Below, piece after piece: positions 1 through 12,100 of a stretch of 64,000 nucleotides of DNA. Position 1 is the stretch's first letter; every line of letters starts with the position of its first letter. A program made the translations under genes and the position numbers. This DNA is from Dryomyza anilis (Eukaryota > Arthropoda > Insecta > Diptera > Dryomyzidae), in NCBI GenBank assembly GCA_951804985.1, contig OX638132.1, positions 28,292,440 to 28,356,439 of the forward strand. The letters run 5' to 3'. The notes below the pieces were generated by a model that was not told the DNA's origin, searched no databases, and worked only from the letters and a program-made list of their open reading frames with translations.

Positions 1-185
1 ATTGGGCAATAGGACAATTATTGATTTAGTAGTATGCAAAAAATAAATATTTTCATATAAACTCAATGGCAATGTCATGGTATTTTCTAGTATTTAATGG
101 TATTTTCCGATTAAAATAATAATTGACCTATTGACTATTTTTAATAGTAAAAAACTATTATTTATATAGTATTTTTTTCTGAGTG
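1..185 (-). repeat. Short TIR element, cut by the window edge
   Basis: This is the reverse complement of the element at 11735-11926, and its outer end matches CACTCAGAAAAAAA. The other end lies beyond base 1. It is noncoding and MITE-like. The same terminal motif also bounds the larger elements at 2159-3031 and 15710-16597, so all may use one transposase. Confidence 0.7.
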
Positions 186-190
186 CACAC

Positions 191-282
191 TCTGAGTACA
201 AATATAACACGCATAGCTCAAATGGTAAGAGAGCTCGGCCAAAGTTCTTCTAAGACTGTATCGCGAAACTATTATTATTAAG
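191..282 (+). repeat. SINE 3' fragment
   Basis: It matches the 3' third of the tRNA-derived SINE at 33979-34283: GAGTACAAATATAACACGC, then GGTAAGAGAGCTCGGCC, ending in an ATT-rich tail. The tRNA-like head is missing, as expected of a 5'-truncated retroposed copy. Confidence 0.75.
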
Positions 283-1306
283 GTAACTGGGTTACAAGTT
301 GTTCGAAAACCTAAATTGTTAAATTAATTGCTTCTCGTTGGAGCCTGATTATTTGAAATGCTGAAATACGTCTCCGCCAAAGAATACTTTTTAGGGTAAG
401 AAAATTGGAAAATTAAAAATACTAATACTACTGATCACCTAAGAGTAAAGTTACAAAATAGGCAACAAAGGATCATATTTATAATTACAATCGCCATGTA
501 GAATATGGGTTTAATGGACAACGGGCCATTAACAATGTGAAGACCTGGAATCTCCTAAGAGTAGCGTTACTAAGAAGGTATCAAAGGTTAGTATTTATAA
601 TTATAATAATATGGACGTGATATAATATGGGCGTGATTGGACAAAGAAGCATGGAAAAAAGAACGGGTACTTGACGTACCCGAAAGGTATTCAGATCTTA
701 TCACAGGTGAGGTCAAAAAGTTGTTTTTCTTGGATAATTCATATAACATAATATTTTCACTAAATGTATAACAGGCATTGCTTAAAATACGTTTCCCACT
801 ATACCCCAGAAAATGTTTCCAACTTTACCCCAATATCGCAATTTGAACATAACATAGCACCATTTAAGCAAAGTATTTTGCTAAACCCGTTTGTTTTTCA
901 AAAGATATAGAAAATGTGATCATTTTAAACATAACTTCTTAATTAAACGATACAAATTTTCAATTTTTTAGCAGCACTCTAAAAAAACTTTCAAAACATT
1001 TTTTTGACATCTTCTCGAAATGCAATAATTTGCTATATCCATGGATAAAAAAGTTGATGCCATATTGCTTCTTAATATGGCATCAACTTTTTTGACAATT
1101 CTTTGTAGGTCAGAAACATGTCAAAAAAATCGCAATTTCCCAGATAAACTCATGTCCCAGATTAACCTATGTTAACCCAGGCTCCCCTATATTTCCTTTA
1201 TAGTTTAAATTTTTAACACTTAGATATACATATGATAAATTCCAAGGTGTATTACACCTTGATAAATTTAACTAATAAATCTGTATTTTTTAATTTAAAA
1301 AAAAAT

Positions 1307-1639
1307 TTAGATTGTTTTTTCTCTGTACCAACCTTCCGCTGATCTCAGATAGTCACCGAATCCAGAATTTAAATCCTTGTCGTGTGGACACGCATCCTTG
1401 TTGATTTTGTGCTCAACAGCCGGAGTTTCTTCAGATTTTGTCAGTTTGTTACTGTTTGTATTTCGGCTATGATTGTTCTTCGATTTGCCGTATCCTGTCG
1501 ACGTATTCGCAAATGCCGATTTGCCTTTACCTTTCATTGCATTTAGTTTATTTCCGTTGAATCTAATTGAGTCGCCGTGTTGCAACGTCACCCTCCAACC
1601 GACTACTAAAGTACTTTGCGGATTTCTGTTTTGGATATT
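1307..1639 (-). CDS. Unassigned ORF, possible terminal exon or broken gene
   Basis: There is an open frame of 110 codons after a stop at 1640-1642. It encodes a Lys/Asn/Ser-rich, hydrophilic product ending GFGDYLRSAEGWYREKTI. The stretch is visibly richer in GC than its surroundings. No ATG begins the frame; the first in-frame Met is internal, in the NAMKGKGKS segment. A second open frame overlaps the upstream part and continues further upstream, as in a gene broken by a frameshift. A TTAG just upstream could instead be a weak splice acceptor. I do not recognise the family. A chance ORF is also possible. Confidence 0.3.
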   Translation of the reverse strand, partial: NIQNRNPQSTLVVGWRVTLQHGDSIRFNGNKLNAMKGKGKSAFANTSTGYGKSKNNHSRNTNSNKLTKSEETPAVEHKINKDACPHDKDLNSGFGDYLRSAEGWYREKTI

Positions 1640-2158
1640 CTAACGTAAGGTTTCGGTCGTTGCAGCAGTTTTGTAAGGTTTCACTTTTTAACGATTTTTA
1701 CAATGCCAGCCATACATAAAAGACATGCCCTAATTTAATATGTTCTTCTAATCTTCTAAATTTATTTCTATAGTGATGTGTCTCAGAATATTACATACAG
1801 GGATTTGACCGAAACCAAAATCGTAATCGAATCCATTATACAAAAACAGTAATAAACTAATTAGAACAAAAGTTAATTTTAGTGAGAAGTTCAATAAAAA
1901 TATTTTCAAACAGAAAAATTTAGACGGAATATTTGGTTTACGAAAAGTCAGCGATTATCTATTAGGTTATTGGTTTCTAGTTCTTGTGTAAGAAAAATGG
2001 TTCAGTTTATTGTACAATATATAAATAGTACGGACTAAAAGTAACATTAATACAAAGACCGTAACTTGAAAGCGATATATCATAACAGTTTCGCTATAAA
2101 ACGTAAAACCGATACACACGAAAGAGAAACTAAACATCTGTAAAAAAATTATAGAATA

Positions 2159-3031
2159 CACTCAGAAGAAAATGTACCATTAAGTACTTTATGGTACGAC
2201 CATTAACCTTATGGTTCATGTATTAATAGTTTTTTCTTTTTAAATCAAAAGTTTTCTAATTATTTCAATAGTATTTGAAAAATTCACTACCATAAATTTA
2301 AATATTTCAATTTTATTATTTTAAATAGAATAAATACTGTTGTTTTAATGGTTTCCTCCTATAATAATAAACTTGGTCTAAAAAACGTAAAACGAATACA
2401 AACATGTTCGTTTTGTACGTCATTCTGCGTGTTTACTCAAAATGGTCGCATGTATTTTTTTGTAATAATCCACATTATTAAACGCGACATTGGTAAGGAC
2501 TCAATGTATTTAATGTAAATAAATTATATTTATATATTTATTTATATTTTTATTTATTACAGAAAATAAATAATACATCGAACTTCTATTATGGCAACGG
2601 ACTCAAAAATAACTGCAGTCTCAAGTACTACAATCAATTATTGGAAACCAAAGCAAACATTAAATGTTTTATAATCTTTTGCAGCAAGAGGTGTCTTTTT
2701 ATGTGTGTGTTGTAAAAGTGAATATCAATTTCGACATTTAAATAAAATAGATTATACAATAAATTAACTAAAATACATTTTTGTTTTAATAAATTATTAG
2801 GAAAATGTAATTCTACTTTACCATAAAATTAATAATACGTATCATTTGAATAGATCTTTCTTATTGTAATTAAAATATCACATTATACAATTTATGGTAC
2901 AGCCACACATTGTATTAACAGTTTCAATATTACTGAACTAATGGGACGCATCCTATTGACCAATTTTAATGGTATAAATTATTGTTTTTCTATTAAAATA
3001 CTATCAATTTACCATGATTTTTTTCTGGGTG
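2159..3031 (+). mobile_element. TA-flanked nonautonomous DNA transposon, copy 1
   Basis: The element is 873 bp with ends CACTCAGAAGAAAA and TTTTTTTCTGGGTG, which are imperfect inverted repeats, and TA on both sides (2157-2158, 3032-3033). It is colinear with the copy at 15710-16597. It holds no credible transposase. The TA target suggests the Tc1/mariner group; that assignment is inference. Confidence 0.8.
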
Positions 3032-3331
3032 TAGATATAAATAAAATATTGGGCGTTCCGGACGGGACAAAAATGGAACTAATATCGAGGTTAATATGGA
3101 TATTCCAACAAGTCAGCAAATTTTGCATACAAGTGATTTTTTTTTTAATTACTTTAAAAAATAGTTGAAATTTTCATAATAAATTACAGAAAAATTCAGG
3201 ACGGGACATTCCGGACGGGACAAAAAATTCCGTATCAGTACGATTTTTATTCTAAAAATACTTTTTTCGTACAATATATATTTTTTTAATTATCTCTGAA
3301 TATAGCTGAGACAACTTAATTTATTTTACCC

Positions 3332-5029
3332 AAGAAACAAAACGTACCGTATACGTACCGTTAACGGCATAGTAATACGGAATCAGACTCCGTAAACGTA
3401 CCGTATTACGGAGCCGTATACGGTACAGAGAACGGATAAAACGTGACATCGAAAACGGAGTTCGAAACCGTTTTTCATACAGTATAGACGCACCGTTAAC
3501 GTACCGTATTTTTAAAATAAAACGGAGTGAGCTCCGTAGTCGACGTTACGTTTCTGTTCCGTATACGGTCCGTATTTTTGTTATAAAACGGAGTGGACTC
3601 CGTTGAGTGAATTGAAAAACGTACCGTATACAGTACGTTTTTATGCCGTAATTTTTGAAAATTACGGATTGTCATATTTATTAATTTACTGCTAATTTTA
3701 ACTGACAGAATAAATTCAATAACGTAAGTTTTAATTTTATAAGACATTTATTTCTAATTAAAATAGGATTTTAAAACAAATTAAAAATAATTACTGAAGA
3801 ATATGAACAATAAAATATTTAAAAAAAATGAATATAATATAATTAAAATTTAAGTACAAATATAATAAAAATAGCTTTTTCAGATCTGTTGCGTTGAACT
3901 ATTAAAATGTGTCCGTTGATTTGCTGTGCATATTTGAATTTCTTGTTATAAGTATCTGTAAATAAATAAAAAAATAATCAATATTATGAAAATTTTTAAT
4001 AAATGAAATAAAAAAATAACTGGGTAAAAAATGGGGTAAAGAATATAACAAAAATAATATCAAAACCTTCTATACAAATAGTTATTATCCAACAATCAAA
4101 ACAATTAAAAATAAAATTCCCCCCAATTAATATTGTTTAACAAAATTTCACCTTTCCCAAAAATTCCACATGTGGGAAATATAGCATGTAATGGCAACCA
4201 AGGAACAAATGTAAAATGTACAACAGTCTGGCCACTATGATTTTAAATGTCAATTTGACTTACGTTTGTTGATATTTAATTTCTGTTTCAAATATCAAAT
4301 GTACTGCATATTTCGTGAGGCGATACAACTCCACATTTGAGCCGCTGCAAGTCGCCGCCACAGCATTCCGAATAATCGGAATTTCAAGAAGATTGCAAGC
4401 AGCAGCTCCTCGCTTATATGTTCCACCTTCGACCAGACTTGCGAAAATGAATTATGCTGCTTCCCACAGACGATGCTTATGCGAAGGCACCCATCTGCAG
4501 AAAATTATTAATCCAAATTTTGTAGTGTCTTCGATGGCAAAGCAGACAGAAAGAAGCCACATCGTGTTGAGCTTTTCCTCCGTCACCATTTCAATTGCTA
4601 GCGTTAAAAAGTTAAATAAATTTAATTAATGTTAAAATGCTCGTCAATCATATTTATGTTGATGGCTATCGCCATAGTATACTTACACTTTAGCTGCAAA
4701 TCTTGTAATGACACGAACTGAACTAAAAATTATAAACGAATAAAAACCGGAAAGAAAACGGCTTAAAAACGGCATATGCTGTCCGTATTAAACGGAGTGC
4801 AAACGGTGTACTCCGTCGCAAACGGATTATAAACGTATACGTCACTACGGAGTGAAAACGGAATAAAAACGGTATGTTCGAATTACGGACAATATACGGA
4901 ATCTAAACGGAGTAGAATATTTTGGCATACCGTAAATTTTGCGTTTTCATTCAAGTATCGACGGATCCGTCTTGTACATACCGTAAACGTACCGTTACAA
5001 ACGGAATTGTGATTCCGTTTGTTTACTAT
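3332..5029 (+). mobile_element. Palindrome-rich TIR element, copy 1
   Basis: Both outer portions (about 3332-3660 and 4740-5029) are packed with short palindromic motifs such as CGTACCGTATACGG, ACGGAGTCCGT and their inverses. The middle is ordinary AT-rich DNA with a 104-codon ORF (4315-4629) that I do not recognise. A shorter copy lies in inverse orientation at 23922-25120. The right end contains AACGGAATTGTGATTCCGTT. The exact ends and target duplication are not resolved. Confidence 0.65.
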
Positions 5030-5088
5030 TTTTCGACGTTTTTCTGGAAATGCCTATTTGTCCAATGGGCGGAAGTGAATTTTTTGAC

Positions 5089-5200
5089 TAATAGTTTGGC
5101 GCTACAGTCCTGTATAGAACTTCTGCCGATCCATTTGAGCTGTGCGTGTTATATTTGCTTTTATAGGCAATGTTTTACTCTCGTAGGTTCTCGTAGGTAT
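5089..5200 (-). repeat. SINE fragment
   Basis: It is an inverted fragment of the SINE family: AGTTTGGCGCTACAGTCCTG, then GAGCTGTGCGTGTTATATTTG, then a jump to the GCAATGTTTTACTCTCG segment. An internal piece is therefore deleted. It lies just outside the palindrome-rich element ending near 5029. Confidence 0.7.
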
Positions 5201-5386
5201 TTTTTGACTATCTTGACTAAAATCAAGGGTCGAGGCAGGGTCGAGGTACTTTTGAACATTTTTTTTTCAAAATATTTCAAACAGACACAGGCGTAGTTTA
5301 TATCAAAAGCTGTCTGTTTTCTGTCCGTTCCCCAAATATGGCTTGAATCTGCCATAAACATTCTACAAAAATTTACAACCTGCACA

Positions 5387-5545
5387 CAGAAAAAAATTCC
5401 CTCAAATCCCATTAAAATTGGTCAATAGGACAATTTCGGTTTTTGCATAAAATTTCTTTTTTTTCCATATTTTGCTAAGTTATGTTCAAATTGTGATATT
5501 GGGGTAAAGTGGGAAATGTAATTAAAACAATGATTGTTGTTATTT
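5387..5545 (+). repeat. Composite of two repeat fragments
   Basis: The first part (5387-5440) is the terminus of the short TIR family at 11735-11926. The second (about 5470-5520) is the reverse complement of 815-865: both carry GTTATGTTCAAATTG followed by ATATTGGGGTAAAG. The latter marks a further repeat family whose ends I could not define. Confidence 0.5.
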
Positions 5546-5549
5546 AAGT

Positions 5550-8390
5550 GAAAATATTGTGTTAAAGTAAAGCAAAAAGAATACATCGGTAAATGTTCTT
5601 AAACTTCATGAAATGAAGAAGAATTATGTACAATTTCCATCCGTAAAATCAAAAGAAATTAAATTTCAACAATTCTGCAATATGAACTGCAATATCTGCA
5701 AACAAATCTGCCTTTTTACTTGAAATGTTCGAACTTGTCGAACTTGCACTTTATTTTTCGTATTAGTTACTAATTTTTTCTTGCATCACCATTGTTCTTT
5801 TATTACCTTTTTATAATTACCTTATTATAATTATCCTTAATATATAAGTCCGAATTTTTGAAAAATCATTCAAAAATCAGACTTATAAATGGAATTCTAT
5901 TGAATAGATTCTTTAAAAGAATTTAAAAATTATTCAAAAGAACTTTTCAAAACTTGTCCCACTTTATTTTACTAATACAATCAATAAAAAACCAATATCA
6001 TTAAAAATTAAATAATTAAAAAAAAATGGTGCTTGGAGTTTCTGGTGTTTTGTTGTTAATTCGATTTATCGCTACACAAATTAATGAAAAAAAAAACAAA
6101 TTTTAGTCCAAAGACCGTTATTTGGAAACAATCCCCCAGACAACATTTTAAGCAGGAAAATGGTTCGAAACACGCAGTCAAACGAGCTATACGCATCAAC
6201 ATCACATTTTATATGAAGCTTTGAGGTAGGCAAAGGTGAGAATGTGCACAAAAGCTGCTAGTTCCCTGCCATAGCATGAAAACAAAATTAGTAGGGAAAT
6301 GGCTGGCATAGGTAGGGTATTGTAGTCATACGGGTGTCATCAAGGCACAAACAGGGTAAGGTAGGCAATATGCTGGAAGCAAAATGGTAGGGAAAGGTAG
6401 GGAGCATAAACATATAATATAAATCATCAGTGCCCATTCATCCCACAGTACCAAAAACATCTTGTTGTACAATAACACCGACGAATTTTGTTTGTTATAT
6501 TTTCGCGAAAAACTCAAACGCTTCGATTCTCTATTGCTGGATATGTGTTTGTTTTTGTACAGCAAGAAGTTTTTGTTTCGGGTGAACATGACGGTTAGAA
6601 CCATTTACTGGGCACTTTTGAAATCAGCAATAATCTTCTGCAATACGCCAAATTTTATTATTTTTATAACAATAATTCGCGAAGAAAAACGACGGAAATA
6701 AATACTGAAAAATGTTGAAGCTAAATCAGATATTTTTAAACAAAATTTTCTGTCGACAACTTGTTGATCAAACCAGTTTCCTGCGTAAAAGGTGATATAG
6801 AAAGCCTGCCTCTTTTCATAAATTCAAAATGCCTGCTATGCAATGTGTATTTCCTACCATATTCCTGTGAGTTTTCCTCAAAACTATTTCTATAATACCA
6901 GTTTCCTTGCATATTTTTTGTCTGGGGATGTTTCTCAAAAAACAACATGTGAATTTTTGTACAACAAACAATTTTTATTTTGGGAACTCAAAATTTTATT
7001 AAATGACATTAAACATGCCTTTTACTTAAGATCTTCTATATAAATAAAATATGTTTTCCGAAACCGTTTATTTCGGTTTTGGATATCGGTTTATTTCTGA
7101 TTTTCGTATAACGGTTTCGGTTTTAAAAATAAAACGGATTTCGGTTTCGGTTTAGGATCCCATATCTCGTAAAGTATTCAAGATAAAGTTATAAAATTTA
7201 AAATTAATTACAAACCATTATCTCTCATCAATAGTTGCTCAAAAAATGGGCTTGATACGATCACATTTTTTATTTGTATGCCTATTTGTATAGCACTCAA
7301 TTATATTGCTTTCACATAACTTTTTTTATACTCAAATGTTACCCAGATATTTATGTCATTGATAGCTCAATTTCTTCGAAAGATTGTAAAGTAATTTTGG
7401 AAAATAACAAATTGTATATCATCTTACTTACTCGATTTATTTCCATTTTTTTAAATGAATTTTTTTTATAAATTTTTGTTGAAGAAATTGTTGGCAATTT
7501 TTTTTCAAGTTCTCCTATCTAGTTCTCTTAAACTAGTGAACGAATTTAAAAATGTTCTAAGGAAACTTTATTAAATATTTAATTACCTTTCATTCGATAT
7601 TGGACTTGATCATATGAGTTATTTAGAACGCGAGATATTTACAAATATATGTGAGCATCTTTATGAAAGCTCGGTTCAAAAGTTATTGGCCCATATTTTG
7701 TAAACCTAACCAAAGAAACATTTTTAAACTGTATTTTCGGAATCAGGGAGTCATTTTACATTATACAAAAATAGACTTGACTGCTGCGCAGAACGGCTGT
7801 TGTGTAGTGTTATCAACAAAATGGAGTTAACCCATTTTAAAATCGGTGCGACCGATTTTTTGAATTTTGGCCGCAGCAGCTATCTCTCTGAATACTTAAA
7901 ATAAAAACTTGTTTTTTTTTTTGTTTAATATTTTATTTGTTTTTTTTTTTCAATTATTAATTGTACATACACTGTAATTGTTTGAATTTATGAATTTATT
8001 TGATGTTTTTTTTTTCTAATAATAATTATTATAAAATAATACATAGAGGATACAAGTATATTTCATTTATATACATATACAAAAGATGTAAAGCATTGCG
8101 GAAAGGTTAAACATACTCGTATTAATACAAAATATTAAATGTTAAAAAATAAAATATTGAATAGTTTAGCCCATTTGTGGAGAGGTGTGTGAGAACAGCG
8201 AGGAAGTAAAGTGCAAAATAAAAAAAAATAATAAAAAAAAACAATGTGTCGCTTTATTACATGCTTAGTACACAAACCTTTGTTCACAACCGTTTTTAAA
8301 TAAAATAATAAAGGAAATAAAAAATATATATATATATATCTATTAAGCACATTTCTTTGCGTAGATTTCAATTTAGCTGCAGGCGACATC
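5550..8390. other. Gene-free AT-rich stretch
   Basis: I find no supported gene. A low-complexity run of CGGTTT and CGGTTTCGG units lies at about 7055-7150. GTAGGG is repeated at 6290-6400. The open frames here are short, low in complexity and without recognisable motifs. Confidence 0.5.
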
Positions 8391-9147
8391 AATTCAATTT
8401 TGGGCTATTTAAAACGCATAGCTTTAATGTATATGCGTTGACTATAAACTAGTTACGTTTAAATGAATGCAATACAAATGCAATTGAATTTCACAAATAC
8501 GAGATGCATAATACGACAAATGCAAATACTGCATGTATCAATGGGAACAGTTTGCAAATACTGAAAGCATAATGGAAATGCGAAACGTATTTGCATAAAA
8601 TACATACATAACATGTTGCATATTATGCAGATTTACGTAAATTACAATTGATACACAAAGTATTCACAATATATGCTCCATATAAATTATGCAAATCCTT
8701 TTTTTTTTAATATTTATTATAATTAATTATCCTGTAATGTGGCTAAATAGAGGTTTTTCAAGTGGTTTATTGACCTGCCGTAGCAGAGCACTATGCCGCA
8801 GATTGTCGATATAATATGTATGTGGGGTTTGTGCGTCACTTAATTTGGCAAAATACAAATTCATATGTTGAACACAATTGAAAGCAGACAATCAGCACTT
8901 AGCAATTTAACAAAAATTAAAACGAAGACATGAAAGCATTTTTGCACAAGAGACACAATTAATTTTCTATGTAAAAAATAAAAGAAAACAAATAATGAAA
9001 CAATCACAAAGTGGCCGCGAAATTTTAAAAACTTCGCAAATCTACGAGTACTGCAAGTCAGCAACAACAACAGCAACACCATCGAGAATATCATCAACGA
9101 AATGTTAACAAAATAATGTTGTGTCTGCCTCTTAGTGTCTTTGCCAG
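8391..9147 (-). other. Presumed 3' UTR and flank of RhoGAP92B
   Basis: This lies directly downstream of the RhoGAP92B stop on the minus strand. Minus-strand AATAAA hexamers occur at 8764-8769 and 8713-8718, either of which could set the polyadenylation site. Three octamers of the ATGCAAAT/ATTTGCAT type occur at 8520-8527, 8589-8596 and 8689-8696. Confidence 0.4.
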
Positions 9148-12100
9148 CTACTCCGCCTGTTTTCTGATCACCGATGGCGGCGGCGGTGCGGGTACCGTCG
9201 GACGCTTAGGTGTCAGTATCATGTGAGGCGAGAGCGGCGTCGTTGGCGTTTGGCGCACCGTTTCCGCGACAGCTGCGGGCTTCTCACAAGTGTTGTCAGT
9301 TTGTGTTGCTGTCAATGTTGCTGCTGCTGTTGTCGTTGTTGTTGTCGTTGTGGTTGCTACTCCTGTTGCCATTTCTGTAGCCACTGCTGTTGCCACTACT
9401 GTGGCTGCCATTACTGCTGTTGCGTTGACATTTAGATTTGCATTTTCGTGATCATTTTGTTGCGTTATTAATTGATTGCATTCCTTATCACAAGTTTCGT
9501 TTCTTAATTTATCGATAAACTTCTCTGTGGTATTCTTGATAGAATGATTTTCGTAATTGTGCATTGCGCATTCATCATCGCTCTTGGTGGTGGTGGTGGT
9601 TGCCAGGCCAAGCACTGCCGGCCTCTTAGGTATTTTTGGCTTCATCGGCAGGTCGGGCTTCAGAGAGAGCGAGCTGACGCTGTCGTTGCTCTTGCGATCC
9701 GCCACGGGCGACGGCAGATTATCGAGACCAAAGAACTGCGTGCGCGTCATGGGCACCGGCTTGGGCGACGCTTGCTCGGCGGGCGGCTGCAGTACCAGCG
9801 GCAACTTTGGCAGTGGCGGCTTCTCTGGTTTTTCAGCAAACAGCTCCTTGGCGCGACTGTTCGTTGTGATGTCGCCATTCTTATGCGCATTGTCGTTAAC
9901 GCTGAGCTGCTTGGTGCCGCCGCCGACTCCACCGCCACTGTCGTTGGTTTTTGCGAGTGCTGGCGGCGATGGTGCGCAGGCCTTTTGCCGCCTAATCGTA
10001 CCATAGCGCGGACTCTCCAGCAAATCTACTCATAAAAACTAAAGTTATTGATAATGCGGTGCATTTGCCTCAAAAACTACTCACCGCCATCTCGTTCTAG
10101 ATGCTCGTTGGAGGAGTTCGATTTGCTTTTGCCCTCCACGAAGAGTTTATTGCGATTGAGTGTCACAAAGAACTCCACGTGGGCGCCATCGAAGAAATAG
10201 TCCCACTGATTGATAAGCAACTCGACGATAATGTTGACCGCCGAGGAGCTGTTGACTTGACCGAGGTAATCGGCCGGATTCTGTTTGTCGACTCGCGGCC
10301 ACAGCATATTGGGCGACATGACGATGGCCAGATTCTGCGACGACATCTTGTTCTGCTCCACATTCTGCGTCACCAGCCACAGAAACTTTGTCAAGTAGCG
10401 CAGATTCTCGTAGTTCTCTTTCGGCAGCTGGCATAGTATCGCCTTGATGTCGGTTTTGCGCTCCGTCTCGTTCTGCTTCTCGGCAGCCTTGATAAAGTGC
10501 GTATAAAACTGATAGGTGAGCAGCGGCTCCGGCAGTTCGCGCAGATACAACTTGAGTATGGAGCCAATCACATGCGGATCCTGATAGTCGAGCGGCAGCG
10601 GTGTCCTTACGTACTGCGCCTCGAGCGCATGTTTCATGCGTCGCAACTTGGTGCTGGCACAGCCGACGCGCAACAATCCCTCCTCGTAGATGCCCTGCTC
10701 GAGCAGACAGCAAATGCACAGCTCGAGTATGTGCGAGATTTGGCGTTGCGTTGAGCTGAGGTGCTCGCTGAGCGCGGTGCCGAAGCGCGACTTGGCCGTC
10801 GTCTGAATGGTGTCCTGGATGCGGGCAAGCGAGGAGTTCACCTTGAGCAGCGCACGCTCGTGATAGTTTCTTTGGTTGAGCACATAGTCGCGCACGCACT
10901 GCACGATGACGTCCTCCTTGGCAATCAGCTCAAACATCTGGGCGGCCCAGCAGTCGCGCTCCTTCTCCAACTTGATTTCGCACTGTTCCTGTTGCTCTTT
11001 GATGTGATTGATTTTGGTTTGAGGCTCGTCGAGACGTATGGCAGCCTGCGGGGAAGAAACAAGTTGTGCCAAGTGAATTTTTATACAAGCATTTTTTTTT
11101 TAATTTCTAAAGTTTATATTTTTATTATACAACTCAAACTGCACAATGCACTCCATAAATGGCTAGATGTAATTCAGAAGGGATCAATTGAAATTCAGAA
11201 ATTCCATTTGAAATTCAAAACACATCAATTGTAATTCACAAATATCATTTGAAATTTAAAAAACATCAATAGTAATCCCAATTTCCATTTGAAATTTAAA
11301 CCAGTAGGGAAGGATAGGTCACATGGGAAATTTTGAAGTAGGGAAATTTTGATAGTACAAATTTTAAGATATTGTCTTAACGTGCGCAAAGTCCAGTCGG
11401 TACAAATTGGGTGTTTTGTACCAACCAATAAAACAACAAACAATTGGGAAAATGCATTGAGTGGCAGATCGTACAGCTGTTTCAAAGGCAGCCAAGATTG
11501 AGTTGGTGCAGTTTTTGCCTTCTTTACTTTTGGTTCTTTCTTAAATGCATATAATTCTTATTGTGTTCATTGGATAAGGAAAACTTTAGCGACTTGAAAT
11601 GTAGAATCTGCTGAGAAAGATCACTGATGAAGGGGCTTGGCTGCCTCTGAAACATATGCTTCCTTCTGGGAGTTACAAAAGTGAAAAAAGCTGGCCAAAA
11701 TTTAATACTTTTTTTTTTAAATAGAATGCAAGCACACCTAGAAAAAAACACTATATAAATAATAGTTAAATTATTATTTTAATCGGGAAATACCATTAAA
11801 GACTAGAAAATACCATGACATTGCCATTGATTTTATATGAAAAGATTTATTTATTGTATACTATTAAATCAATAAATGTCCTATTGACCAATTTTAATGT
11901 GATTTGAGGGAATTTTTTTCTGGGTGCAAAGTATTATAATTTACTTATAAATATTTCATATAAATACTTCATAAATGCGTCCTAAAAGTAAATTGTTAAA
12001 AGTTAAAAGAGTTAAAGTGTTCTGCATTGTTCCACTAAAGCAGTTTTGTTGTCAAATGTAGGAACATTTCAAATCAGTTTTTAAATTTTGCAAATAGTTG

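Noticed and set aside
4315..4629. Gene of 104 codons
   Set aside because: It lies within a palindrome-rich transposable element, has no recognisable domain and is not clearly preserved in the second copy.
9223..10035. Cys-rich and Arg-rich plus-strand ORFs
   Set aside because: They are antisense shadows of the last exon of RhoGAP92B.
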